From contig NZ_SIXI01000009.1 in assembly GCF_004310865.1 (NCBI RefSeq), positions 1 through 64,000 on the forward strand: DNA of 64,000 bases, given 5' to 3'. The position numbers and the translations under genes are program-made. The stretch is from Aquabacterium lacunae (GTDB taxonomy: Bacteria; Pseudomonadota; Gammaproteobacteria; Burkholderiales; Burkholderiaceae_C). Positions 7,875-16,534 of this stretch are shown one piece after another; position 1 is the stretch's first letter; every line of letters starts with the position of its first letter. Under the pieces are notes generated by a model that was not told where the DNA came from, searched no databases, and saw only the letters and a list, made by a program, of their open reading frames with translations.

Positions 7875-9491
7875 TCAGCCCTGGGCGCGGGCCATCCAGG
7901 CCTGAAGGTGCTGCACCTGTTCGGGCGTGCAATGCACCCCCAGGCCGGTGCGACGCCACAGCACATCGTCGGCCGTGCGGGCCCATTCGTGGCGCACCAG
8001 GTGCTGCAATTCATGCTCGTGCAGACTCGGCAGCACTTCGTCCCCCAGGTCGGCACGGCTGCCGATGCCCTCCAGCATGACCACCACGGCAGAGCCGAAC
8101 TGCTGCACCCAGCGGCGGGCCAGCCCCAGGTCGAGCCAGGGATGTTTGTGGCGCAACTGCTGCAGGAAGGTGTCCTGGTCGGTGGCCGGATCCACTTCCA
8201 CCGGAATGTGATCGGCCAGGCGCCCACCGGGCAAGGTGGCGTGGCGGGTCCAGGGGTCTCGGTGGTCGGACAACGCCTCGCCGACCAGGCTGCCCGCCTC
8301 CTCGGCCGCCAGGCGCCACAGCGTGAAGGGCACCCCCCGCACGGCCACCCAGGGGCATGCGCCTTCGGCATGGTCGACGCCTGGCACGCGGCGCACGCGG
8401 CCGGCCACCCGGCGCGGCGCCGCCAGCACCGGATGGTGCACGACGCGGTGCCAGCGCACATCGGACGGTGCCAGCGAGCGCTGAAGATAGCGATTGGCCA
8501 TCAGGAGCAGGGCCTGCACATCAGCCGAGACCCGTGCGGCCTTGTCAGCCTCGGTCGAATCGGGAAAGGACGGTTCCGGCCAGGGCACCGGTTGACGGAA
8601 GATGAGCAGCGCGTGCTCGCCGGCGGGCAACACCTCCAGCCACTGCCCTTGCACCCCCTGCAACACGAGCGCCCGACCGGCCTGGCCGATGGCGGGCACC
8701 AGGGCGTGCACCTGGCGCACCCATCCGCTGCGCGCGGCCGATGTGGCCGGGGCCTGCCCCAATGCCTCCTGGAGGCGATGCTGCACGGCCTCGTGTTCAC
8801 CGCCCGCGGCATTGACCACGCAGCGTGCCAGCACCCGGGTGTGATGGGTGAGTCGGCCCTCGAGCGGCGCACGATGGGCCAGCAACACCTGCCAGCCCGC
8901 CTCGGAGGCCATGAACTGCTCGGCCCGCGCCCGCGTGAGCACGTGTCCGCCGTGGTCGCGCGCGTCCTGGGCACAGGCCACCGCCAGGCGGGCCTCGTGC
9001 CCCACCGCAGCGGGCAACACGAAACCTTCGGCCCACGAGGGCTGCAGCCCCCAGCCCGGCGCCTCCTGGCCCAGATCAACGGCCTGAATGTCAGGCAGCA
9101 GCTGGCGTGGCACAAGATGGTCGAGCATCCACATGCCCATCCTCATGCGCCACAAAGGACGCAGGGCTGGGTCATGCACCAGCAGACTGGGCTGCAGCCG
9201 CACCAGATGCGGTGCGGCATCGATCAGCGCCTCTCGCTCGGTGAGCGCCAGGCGCAGGCTGTGCAGCTGACCGTGGGCCAGATCCTGGAGGCTGCCGCCC
9301 ATCCACTGCGGCGCAGGGGCGGCACTGCGTTGGCCGAGATCGCCCTGCTCGCACAGGATGACCGACCAACCGCGACCGGCCAGGTCGCGCGCAGTGGCAG
9401 CCCCCTGCAGCCCGCCGCCGACCACCAGCACATCGCACCGGGCGTCATAGCTCGGCTCGGGCGTCAAGGAGGGCTCGGATTGCATGGACAT
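7875..9491 (-). CDS. GlpD-like FAD-dependent oxidoreductase with altered active site
   Basis: The 538-aa product follows aerobic glycerol-3-phosphate dehydrogenase (GlpD) over its whole length. It has the FAD-binding DVLVVGGGLQGAATARDLAGRG near the N-terminus and a C-terminal GlpD cap domain (ELQHLVRHEWARTADDVLWRR, very close to GlpD). The conserved catalytic and binding segments are changed, however. The GlpD motif HGGLRYLE reads GGSLQDLA, and GGKLTTYR reads GVPFTLWR, so the Arg and Lys that hold the phosphate and substrate are missing. It may use another substrate or be impaired. It faces a divergent DeoR-type regulator gene, the usual glpD/glpR arrangement. Confidence 0.75.
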   Translation of the reverse strand: MSMQSEPSLTPEPSYDARCDVLVVGGGLQGAATARDLAGRGWSVILCEQGDLGQRSAAPAPQWMGGSLQDLAHGQLHSLRLALTEREALIDAAPHLVRLQPSLLVHDPALRPLWRMRMGMWMLDHLVPRQLLPDIQAVDLGQEAPGWGLQPSWAEGFVLPAAVGHEARLAVACAQDARDHGGHVLTRARAEQFMASEAGWQVLLAHRAPLEGRLTHHTRVLARCVVNAAGGEHEAVQHRLQEALGQAPATSAARSGWVRQVHALVPAIGQAGRALVLQGVQGQWLEVLPAGEHALLIFRQPVPWPEPSFPDSTEADKAARVSADVQALLLMANRYLQRSLAPSDVRWHRVVHHPVLAAPRRVAGRVRRVPGVDHAEGACPWVAVRGVPFTLWRLAAEEAGSLVGEALSDHRDPWTRHATLPGGRLADHIPVEVDPATDQDTFLQQLRHKHPWLDLGLARRWVQQFGSAVVVMLEGIGSRADLGDEVLPSLHEHELQHLVRHEWARTADDVLWRRTGLGVHCTPEQVQHLQAWMARAQG

Positions 9492-9603
9492 GCCTGAATG
9501 GTAGAGGCTCTTGAGGCACCACCTGTGGCAGGGTGGACCCTGTCACACACCTGAATTACAGTGCAGGCGTTGCAAACGGACGCCGAGCGCACAGGAGACC
9601 CGC

Positions 9604-10407
9604 ATGCCTTCCCCACGCAGTGACGAATGGAAACCCAACCCCAGGCAGTTGTCGCTGCTGGAAGAGGTGAGGGCCCGCGGGGCGGTGTCGGTCGAACGGC
9701 TGGCGCAACGGCTGGATGTGACCCTTCAGACGGTGCGCCGCGATGTCCAGCGACTCCATGAAGCGGGCCTGCTGTCGCGTTTTCACGGCGGTGTGAGCCT
9801 GCCGAGCATGAACCCGCTGCGCAGCACGGCCCCCGCGCAGGCCTGGCAAGAACGCCAGGCCTTGCAAGCAGACGCCAAGGCTCGGGTGGCGGCGTCGGTT
9901 GTTGCGGCGATCCCGGATGGCGCCACGATCATGCTGGGCATCGGCACCACCATCGAGGCCGTGGCCAAGGCCCTGCATGCCCGGCGCGACATCACGGTCA
10001 TCACCCACAGCCTGCCGGTGGCCCGGGTGCTGGCCGACAACCCTCACTGCCTGGTCAAGGTGCCTGGCGGGCAACTGCGTCGCCGCGACAGTGCGCTGGA
10101 AGGGCCGGACACAGCCGATGCCATGCGGCAGTACAAGGTGGACATCGCCATCCTGTCGGCCATGGGTGTGTCCGCCGAGGGGCACCTGCTGGACCGAGAC
10201 GAACGGGAGTTGCCCGTTCTGCAGAGCATGCTGTGCCGCGCCGAACAGGCCTGGCTGGTGGTCGATGCGAGCAAGTTCCAGCAGAACGAGCCCACCGTGG
10301 CTGGCCATGTGCAGGACATGCGCCGGGTGTTCACCGACGCCCTTCCGCCGGCACCCCTGCCCGCCCAGATGCAGGCCTGGGGCGTGCGCCTGACCATCGC
10401 CCCCTGA
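9604..10407 (+). CDS. DeoR-family transcriptional regulator (GlpR-like)
   Basis: This is a 267-aa DNA-binding repressor. The N-terminal helix-turn-helix is seen in VSVERLAQRLDVTLQTVRRD (about residues 26-45) and continues into LLSRFHGGV. The C-terminal sugar-phosphate sensor domain contains MLGIGTTIEAVAKAL and the ASKFQ segment typical of the family. AGGAG at 9593-9597 fixes the ATG at 9604. The upstream GlpD-like gene is divergent across a 112-bp region, which fits local control of that gene by a phosphorylated sugar or polyol. The ligand is inferred only. Confidence 0.88.
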   Translation: MPSPRSDEWKPNPRQLSLLEEVRARGAVSVERLAQRLDVTLQTVRRDVQRLHEAGLLSRFHGGVSLPSMNPLRSTAPAQAWQERQALQADAKARVAASVVAAIPDGATIMLGIGTTIEAVAKALHARRDITVITHSLPVARVLADNPHCLVKVPGGQLRRRDSALEGPDTADAMRQYKVDIAILSAMGVSAEGHLLDRDERELPVLQSMLCRAEQAWLVVDASKFQQNEPTVAGHVQDMRRVFTDALPPAPLPAQMQAWGVRLTIAP

Positions 10408-10581
10408 GCTGGCAGGCAGGGGCTCGCCCAGGCAGGCAACACTGCCCGGCAAGGCAACGGCATGCGTGAATTTGCCTCTTTTTGGGGCACCCAAGCTGGG
10501 GGTGTGCACCAGGCACCCGTGCGTCCACAATGCGCCATCTGCCCAGGAGGTCCTGGGTGAATGCCCTTACAGGAGACACCC

Positions 10582-10824
10582 ATGCGCGCACTGACCCCTT
10601 TTGAAGCCACCCGCGTGACGGGCGCCACTGGCTGCCGTCCGGCCCCCAGCTGCCAACCCGCCCCCACCACCTGCCAGCCCCGCAAGTCGGCCCTGACCTG
10701 CCTGGTGGACTTCGCCTACTTCACGGCGTCGCTGTTCAAGCCCCGCGCATGCAAGCCGACCCCGCCTGCTTGCGGTGGCACCACCCCTGCCCCCACCCCC
10801 ACGAATCCCCCAGTCGATCTGTGA
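10582..10824 (+). CDS. Putative secreted Cys/Pro-rich peptide precursor with double-glycine-type leader
   Basis: The product has 80 residues, with AGGAG at 10571-10575, six nt before the ATG. The leader MRALTPFEATRVTGA matches the double-glycine consensus of class II bacteriocins and microcins when cleaved after Ala15: Leu at -12, Glu at -8, Val at -4, Gly at -2, Ala at -1. The predicted core of 65 residues has six cysteines (Cys18, 24, 31, 40, 57, 64), fourteen prolines and a central hydrophobic stretch (LVDFAYFTASLF). The C-terminus is Thr/Pro rich. The next genes encode a TolC/HlyD/C39-peptidase ABC exporter, which processes and exports exactly such leaders. No modification enzyme gene is visible, so disulfides rather than thioethers are likely. 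The activity is unknown and the family was not recognised. Confidence 0.7.
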   Translation: MRALTPFEATRVTGATGCRPAPSCQPAPTTCQPRKSALTCLVDFAYFTASLFKPRACKPTPPACGGTTPAPTPTNPPVDL

Positions 10825-10825
10825 G

Positions 10826-10866
10826 TCGCCTCAGGCGATACTGGGCGTGACACGACACTCGTGTCA
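10826..10866. repeat. Two short hairpins after the peptide gene
   Basis: TCGCC-TCA-GGCGA (10826-10838) starts 1 nt after the peptide stop codon. TGACACGA-CAC-TCGTGTCA (10848-10866, a perfect 8-bp inverted repeat) follows. Both lie before the terminator and could stabilise the peptide mRNA 3' end. The second could also be an operator for the export operon. Confidence 0.5.
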
Positions 10867-10873
10867 TCGCAGC

Positions 10874-10901
10874 AAGGCCGCGATCTGCGGCCTTTGTTGT
10901 T
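10874..10901 (+). terminator. Terminator or attenuator between peptide gene and exporter operon
   Basis: A perfect 8-bp stem AAGGCCGC / GCGGCCTT with a 5-nt loop is followed by TTGTTGTTT. It would end most transcripts after the peptide gene, leaving limited read-through into the TolC-HlyD-ABC genes. High precursor and low exporter expression is a common layout for secreted peptides. Confidence 0.75.
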
Positions 10902-10976
10902 TCTGTGCCCCTGTCGCTCACCTGCTGCGCTCTTGAACCGCCTGCCTGTTTCGATCTGACCGTGCCCCGCTCTCTG

Positions 10977-12416
10977 ATGTCCACCTGGGTGATGCTGTCG
11001 CTGGCCTCGGCTGCCCTGATCGCCGCCCAGCCTGTCCTGGCCCAGCACCAGGACACACCGCTGCAATTGGCGTTCAGCGCCACACTGGGCCACGTGCCAG
11101 CCGAACGCGCGCCAGCCCCGGCAGCGGCGCGCGCGGCCACCGGCTGGGCCGAAGTGCTGCTGCAGGCCGATGGCCATGCCGCCGCTGTGCGTGCGGCTCA
11201 GGCTGGCGCCGATGCCGCAGGATATGCGCGTGACCAGGCCTGGGCCCAGGCCTGGATGCCACGCCTGGACCTGGCGGCCAGCACCGCACGAGACCGGCAA
11301 CAGGTCAACGACAACCCCAGCATCCGCACACCCAGCACGTCGCTGGCCATGACGGCCACCCTGCCCCTGTGGCGTGCCGCCGACCGTGCGGTGGTCTCGA
11401 CCCAGGACGCCCTGCGCGAAGCCGCACAGTGGCAGGCCCGGGCCACACGCACCCAGGTGGCCCAGGACACCAGCACCGCCTACCTGGCCTGGGTGGAGGC
11501 GCTGGAGCAGGCCCGCCAGCTGCGCGCCCAACAGGCCGTGCTGCGCAGTCAGTTGCAGATCAATGAGCGGCGGCTGCAAGGGGGGGCAGGCACGGTGCTC
11601 GACACGCTGGAAACCCGCACACGGCTGGCCCAGACCGACGCGTTGCTCAACGAGCAACTGCGCGTGGCCGACGGCCAGGCCCTGACCCTGCAGCGCCTGA
11701 CCGGCCTGCCCCCCCGCGCACCCGCCGGCTTTCAGGCCCTCACGGGGATGTTGCCCGAGGTGGTGCCCCCACAAGACGAGGCCCTGGCCCAGGCCGAGGC
11801 CCGCAACCCGAGCTGGCAACAGGCTCGGCTGCAAGCCGCTGCCACGCGGGCGACCGTGCGCACGCGCCAGGCCGAAGGCTGGCAGCCCACGGTGGATGCC
11901 TTCGCCAGCACCAGCCGACTCAAGCAGGTGCCCAAGCTGGAAGGCTTCAGCCAGAGCGAGACCACCCGCAGCCAGTCGATGGGCGTGCAACTGAACTGGG
12001 CGCTGTTCAGCGGCGGGGCCCAGACCAGCCGCATCAAGGAAGCCGGGGCCCAACTCGCACAGGCCCAGGCGCAGCTCGACGACACCCGCGAGCAGGTGCT
12101 GACCCGCCTGGCCGACGCCTACCAGACACTGGCCCGGGCCCGCCTGCAGATGAGCCGCCAGCGCGAAGTGGAAACCACCGCACAGGCCACGTTCGATGCC
12201 GTGCGCAAGGCCTTCGTGGCCGGCGTGCGCACCAACCAGGACCTGCTCGACGCCCAGCAGCAGATCCTCTCGGCCCGCCAGGCCCTGGTGTCGGCCACCG
12301 TGGCCGGCCTGAACGCCCAGGTGAACATCCTGGCCCTGCTGGACCGCCTGGACGCCGAACGCGTGGCGCCACTGGCCCCCCTGATCAGCCCCCTGCCTCC
12401 CGAAGACACCCCATGA
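10977..12416 (+). CDS. TolC-family outer membrane efflux protein
   Basis: This is the outer-membrane channel component of a type I secretion system (479 aa). The N-terminus MSTWVMLSLASAALIAA ends in PVLA-Q, a signal-peptidase I site. The mature chain shows the two repeated alpha-helical halves of TolC, each with long Ala/Gln-rich coiled regions (for example QLAQAQAQLDDTREQVL and FVAGVRTNQDLLDAQQQIL). ATG 10977 is chosen because it puts the signal peptide at the N-terminus; GTG 10905 would add 24 residues. Its stop overlaps the start of the HlyD-like gene, so the three export genes form one operon. Confidence 0.88.
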   Translation: MSTWVMLSLASAALIAAQPVLAQHQDTPLQLAFSATLGHVPAERAPAPAAARAATGWAEVLLQADGHAAAVRAAQAGADAAGYARDQAWAQAWMPRLDLAASTARDRQQVNDNPSIRTPSTSLAMTATLPLWRAADRAVVSTQDALREAAQWQARATRTQVAQDTSTAYLAWVEALEQARQLRAQQAVLRSQLQINERRLQGGAGTVLDTLETRTRLAQTDALLNEQLRVADGQALTLQRLTGLPPRAPAGFQALTGMLPEVVPPQDEALAQAEARNPSWQQARLQAAATRATVRTRQAEGWQPTVDAFASTSRLKQVPKLEGFSQSETTRSQSMGVQLNWALFSGGAQTSRIKEAGAQLAQAQAQLDDTREQVLTRLADAYQTLARARLQMSRQREVETTAQATFDAVRKAFVAGVRTNQDLLDAQQQILSARQALVSATVAGLNAQVNILALLDRLDAERVAPLAPLISPLPPEDTP

Positions 12417-13660
12417 GTGAAGACGCCCAATCGCTGTTCCGGCAGGAGGTGCTGCAGGCCAAGTCCGACACGGCCGCCGGCGCCCCCTTGCACATCCAGC
12501 CCGTGCGTGCGGGCACCCTGACCGCCTTTTTCGCGCTGCTGGCCGTGGCCGCCATCGGCGTGCTGGTGTTCGGCTCGTACACCAAGAAAGAACGTGTGCA
12601 GGGCCTGCTGCAGCCAGAAGGCGGCGTGGCCCAGATCCTGCCGCCCGAAACCGGCGTGGTGCGCCAGGTGCGCGTGAAAGAAGGCCAGACCGTGAAGGCC
12701 GGCGACCTGATCGCCGAGATCAGCCAGGAACGGTTTTCTGACGCCGGCAACACCCAGGCCCTGATCGAGTCGAGCCTGAACCAGCAACGCACGCAGGTGC
12801 AGGAGCAGGCCGAGGGCCAGAATGCGGCCCACCAGGCCACCCTCGCAGGGCTCGACCAGCGCATCGCGCAGGGGCGCCGCGACCTGATCGCCACCTTGGA
12901 AGAAATGCGCCTGCAGGAACAGCAGATCGCCTCGGCCAGCAAGCTGCTGAAACAGCTGCAACCCCTGGCCGAAGAAAAGATCATCTCCGACCTGCAGTAC
13001 GAGCAGCAACGCCAGGCCCTGCTGGACCAGACCGCCCGCCTGCAGGCCCTCAAGCGCCAGAAAAGCGCCACCGAGGCCGACCTGGCCCAGGCCCAGGACG
13101 AGCGCCAGAAGCAGGCCGCCCAGCACCGTGTGACCCGCGCAGGCCTGGACCGGGACATGCTCAGCCTGCAACAGGAACAACTGCAGCGCCGCTCGGCCCG
13201 CGTGACCTGGCTGAAGGCTCCGTTTGACGGCACCATCTCGGGCCTGCTGGCCACCCCGGGCCAGAGCGTGGGCCCCAGCACCGTGATCACCTCGGTGGTG
13301 CCGGCCGAATCGAAGCTCGAAGCCGTGCTGTACGTGCCCAGCACGGCCATGGGCTTCATCAAGGCAGGCCAGCACGTGCGCATCAGCTACGACGCCTTCC
13401 CCTACCAGCGCTTCGGCCAGTACGCCGGCACCGTGCGCAGCGTGTCACAGACCGACGTGCCCGTGCAGACCGGCAACGGCCAGGACCGCCGTGCCGTGTT
13501 CCTGGTGCGCGTGGCGCTGAGCACCGACCGCATCCAGGCCTATGGCGCCGACATCGCCCTGCGCCCCGGCCACTCCCTGACGGCCGACATCGAACTCGAC
13601 CGGCGCCGCCTGTACCGCTGGATGCTCGACCCCCTGTTCGCCTTCAGCGGCAAGCTCTGA
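12413..13660 (+). CDS. HlyD/CvaA-family periplasmic adaptor of type I secretion
   Basis: This is the membrane-fusion protein that links the inner-membrane ABC exporter to TolC (415 aa). One transmembrane segment lies at about residues 36-56 (LTAFFALLAVAAIGVLVFG). A split lipoyl/barrel-sandwich domain is present (VVRQVRVKEGQTVKAGDLI and APFDGTISGLLATPGQSV), flanking a long coiled coil at about 110-265. A beta-barrel follows. The C-terminus ends in the membrane-proximal LYRWMLDPLF typical of CvaA-like proteins. ATG overlaps the TolC stop (ATGA) and the ABC gene starts 2 bp after its stop. Confidence 0.9.
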   Translation: MSEDAQSLFRQEVLQAKSDTAAGAPLHIQPVRAGTLTAFFALLAVAAIGVLVFGSYTKKERVQGLLQPEGGVAQILPPETGVVRQVRVKEGQTVKAGDLIAEISQERFSDAGNTQALIESSLNQQRTQVQEQAEGQNAAHQATLAGLDQRIAQGRRDLIATLEEMRLQEQQIASASKLLKQLQPLAEEKIISDLQYEQQRQALLDQTARLQALKRQKSATEADLAQAQDERQKQAAQHRVTRAGLDRDMLSLQQEQLQRRSARVTWLKAPFDGTISGLLATPGQSVGPSTVITSVVPAESKLEAVLYVPSTAMGFIKAGQHVRISYDAFPYQRFGQYAGTVRSVSQTDVPVQTGNGQDRRAVFLVRVALSTDRIQAYGADIALRPGHSLTADIELDRRRLYRWMLDPLFAFSGKL

Positions 13661-13661
13661 C

Positions 13662-15830
13662 ATGACGCCCAATGTGCTTTCCCTGTGGCCGCGCCGCCGC
13701 GTGCCCCTGATCCTGCAGTCGGAAGCGGCTGAATGCGGCCTGGCCTGCATCGCCATGGTGGCCAGCGCCCACGGCCACGACACCGACCTGCTGACCCTGC
13801 GTCGTCGCTTCGAACTGAGCTCACGCGGGGCCTCGCTGGCCCGCCTGATGGAGATCTCGGAGCAGCTGGGCTTAGCCAACCGCGCCCTGCGTCTGGAGCT
13901 CGACGAGCTGCCCCAGCTGCAGACGCCCTGCCTGCTGCACTGGGACCTCAACCACTTCGTGGTGCTGACGCGCGCCGACGGCCAGAAAATCACCATCCTC
14001 GATCCGGCCGTGGGCGAGCGCACGCTGACCATGAAAGAGGTCAGCCCGCACTTCACGGGTGTGGCGCTCGAACTGTCGCCCACCACCGGCTTTCAGAAAA
14101 AGCAGGACCGCACGCCCTTCGACATCCGCGTGCTCTTCACCGGCCAGGGCCACTTGTGGCGCGCCTTTGGCCAGATGGCCCTGCTGTCGCTGGTGCTGGA
14201 GGTGTTCAGCATCCTGATGCCCATGCTCAGCCAGTGGATCGTGGACGACGTGGTGGTCACGCGCGATGCGCCCCTGCTGGCCATGCTGGCCATGGCCATC
14301 TTCCTGGCTGCGGTGATGTCCGAAGGCACACGCCTGCTGCGCAGCTGGATCGTGCTGGGGGCCAGCCAGAGCTGGCGCATGGCCTCGAGCACCAACGTGT
14401 TCCGCTACATGCTCAAGCTGCCGCTGTCGTACTTCGACAAGCGACACACGGGCGATGTGCTCTCGCGCTTCGGCTCGGTCGACACCATCCAGGACACCAT
14501 CACCACCAACCTGGTCGAAGCCGTGCTGGACGGCGTGGTCAGCCTGGTCACGCTGGGCCTGATGTACATGTACAGCCCCACGCTGGCCAGCATCGTGCTG
14601 GGCGTGGCCGTGCTGCATGCGCTGATGCGCTTTGCCGTGTTCGGCCCCTACCGCCAGGCCGCCGAAGAGCTGATCGTGCGCCAGGCCAATGCCCAGACCT
14701 TCCTGCTGGAAACGCTGCGCGGCGTGGCCGCCATCAAGTTCTTCGCCAAGCCGGGCTGGCGCGTGGCGGGCTGGATGAACCAGCAGGCCGCCATGATCAA
14801 TGCGCACGTCAAGCAGCAGCGCATCAGCATGCTGTACCAGGGCGTGAACGGCCTGATCAGCGCCGTGGAGCAGGCCCTGGTGCTGTACCTGGCCGCCCAG
14901 ATGATCCTGGACGAGCAGTTCTCCATCGGGATGCTGGTGGCCTTCCTGGCCTACAAGGGGCAGTTCCTGCAGCGCGCCTCGGAACTGCTGGAGCGCGTGA
15001 TCAGCCTGCGCCTGATGAAGCTGCAGGGCGAGCGCCTGGCCGACATCGTGCTGAGCGAGGTGGAGACGCCCTCCCCCGCCGGCGCGCTGCAAAGCCTCAA
15101 CCCCGACGAGCCCCTGGTGCTGGAGGCGCGCAACGTGACCTTCCGCTACGCCGCAGGCGAAGAGCCCATCCTGAACCAGGTGAACCTGACACTGCGCACC
15201 GGCCAGGCCGTGGCCGTGGTGGGTCCCTCGGGCTGCGGCAAGAGCACGCTGATGAAGATCCTCTCGGGGCAGGTGCAGCCGGAGTCGGGCGAGGTGCTGC
15301 TCAATGGCGTGCCCATCCAGCGCCTGGGCGCCGAGGCCTTCCGCTCGGTGCTGGGCACCGTCTTCCAGGACGACCAGCTGTTTTCGTGCTCGATCTACGA
15401 CAACATCGCCATGAACGATGTCGAGGCCACGCCCGAGAAGGTGGCCCAGGCGGCGGCCCGCGCCTGCGTGCACGACGACATCCTGCGCATGCCCATGGGC
15501 TATCAGACCCTGGTGGGCGGCATGGGCGCCACGCTGTCGGGCGGGCAAAAGCAACGCATCTTGCTGGCCCGCGCCCTGTACAAGAACCCCCGCTTCCTGT
15601 TGCTGGACGAATACACCAGCCACCTCGACTTCGACACCGAATACCACGTGCAGCAGTCGATCAATGCCCTGGGCAGCGGCCGCTTCATCATCACGCACCG
15701 CCGCCACAGCCTGAGCGAAGGCGACGAGGTGTACATGCTGTGGGGCGGCCAGCTCATGAAACAGGCCGAGTTCGAGGCACGGCTGGCCGAGGCCACACAG
15801 CAAGACCCTCAAGGGCTGCCAGGGCAATGA
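13662..15830 (+). CDS. C39 peptidase-containing ABC exporter (bacteriocin/microcin type)
   Basis: This inner-membrane exporter of the CvaB/LagD type (722 aa) cleaves double-glycine leaders and transports the freed peptide. The N-terminal C39 peptidase has its complete catalytic set: Cys25 (SEAAECGLAC), His98 (DLNHFVVL) and Asp114 (ILDPAVG). The transmembrane domain spans about residues 160-450. The nucleotide-binding domain has Walker A GPSGCGKST (from 521), signature LSGGQKQR (from 625), Walker B FLLLDE (from 645) and the switch His in FIITHRR. All parts needed for processing and transport are intact. The small peptide at 10582 is the obvious candidate substrate. Confidence 0.94.
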   Translation: MTPNVLSLWPRRRVPLILQSEAAECGLACIAMVASAHGHDTDLLTLRRRFELSSRGASLARLMEISEQLGLANRALRLELDELPQLQTPCLLHWDLNHFVVLTRADGQKITILDPAVGERTLTMKEVSPHFTGVALELSPTTGFQKKQDRTPFDIRVLFTGQGHLWRAFGQMALLSLVLEVFSILMPMLSQWIVDDVVVTRDAPLLAMLAMAIFLAAVMSEGTRLLRSWIVLGASQSWRMASSTNVFRYMLKLPLSYFDKRHTGDVLSRFGSVDTIQDTITTNLVEAVLDGVVSLVTLGLMYMYSPTLASIVLGVAVLHALMRFAVFGPYRQAAEELIVRQANAQTFLLETLRGVAAIKFFAKPGWRVAGWMNQQAAMINAHVKQQRISMLYQGVNGLISAVEQALVLYLAAQMILDEQFSIGMLVAFLAYKGQFLQRASELLERVISLRLMKLQGERLADIVLSEVETPSPAGALQSLNPDEPLVLEARNVTFRYAAGEEPILNQVNLTLRTGQAVAVVGPSGCGKSTLMKILSGQVQPESGEVLLNGVPIQRLGAEAFRSVLGTVFQDDQLFSCSIYDNIAMNDVEATPEKVAQAAARACVHDDILRMPMGYQTLVGGMGATLSGGQKQRILLARALYKNPRFLLLDEYTSHLDFDTEYHVQQSINALGSGRFIITHRRHSLSEGDEVYMLWGGQLMKQAEFEARLAEATQQDPQGLPGQ

Positions 15831-15913
15831 CCCCACGCACCAAGCCCCGGGAACTCACGGACGCGCACCATGCCGGCTTGCGGCATCATGGGCGGGGTTT
15901 TGCTTCAGTGAAC

Positions 15914-16534
15914 ATGAAACACATTCAACGCTTGTCTGCGCTGCTCCTGCTGTGTGCCTCGGCCCTGTCCCAGGCACAAGGTTTGCCCGCCAACCCGAAC
16001 TACGAAGGTCATTACGAGTCGGGTTGCACCGAAGTGGCTGCCGAGCTGTACACCCGCGACGTCATGGTCGTGGGGCCAGGCCAGCAAAACCACCGAGTGC
16101 GTTACGCCAAAGCCCTGTATGACCCGGGCCCATGCGACGCCAGCGGGTTCATTGGCCTGCTGGAATTGCCCGAGGGCACCTGGAAGCTGGAGAAGAAGCG
16201 GACGCAAAACCAGCGCCTCGTGGACCTGGTGGCCGTGGTGCTGCCACGGGGCATGATCCGCATCACCCATGCCCGGGAAGGCCGGATCGAAGAAACGCCT
16301 GACAGCTGGCTGATCCGCACCCAAAATGGCGAGAAAGTCACGGTCGAGAAAGAAGCCGCCATGAGTTCCGATCTCGACCTGCGCTGGCTGTCGGCAGACG
16401 GCCTGCTCCATGTGGGGCAAGCACAAGGCCCTCGCGGCGCTGACGGCTACCTGCAGGACCTCGATCTGGAAAACCCTCTCAAGCGCCTGGACATGCCCAG
16501 CTACCTGGCCCCCAAGACCCCCCGTCAACCATGA
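15914..16534 (+). CDS. Exported protein of unknown function
   Basis: The 206-aa product has a clear signal peptide (MKHIQRLSALLLLCASALSQAQG, likely cut after AQ or AQG). The mature part has two cysteines in SGCTEV and GPCDAS that could pair, and no recognised domain. A possible GTG start lies 6 bp upstream. It starts 83 bp after the exporter gene and overlaps the next lipoprotein gene by ATGA, so the two are a pair. A role in the peptide-secretion locus, for example as an accessory or immunity protein, is suggested only by position. Confidence 0.65.
   Translation: MKHIQRLSALLLLCASALSQAQGLPANPNYEGHYESGCTEVAAELYTRDVMVVGPGQQNHRVRYAKALYDPGPCDASGFIGLLELPEGTWKLEKKRTQNQRLVDLVAVVLPRGMIRITHAREGRIEETPDSWLIRTQNGEKVTVEKEAAMSSDLDLRWLSADGLLHVGQAQGPRGADGYLQDLDLENPLKRLDMPSYLAPKTPRQP

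Noticed and set aside
10408..10581. Promoter of the peptide gene
   Set aside because: TTGCCT occurs near 10470 but no acceptable -10 box lies 16-18 bp downstream, so no promoter is called.
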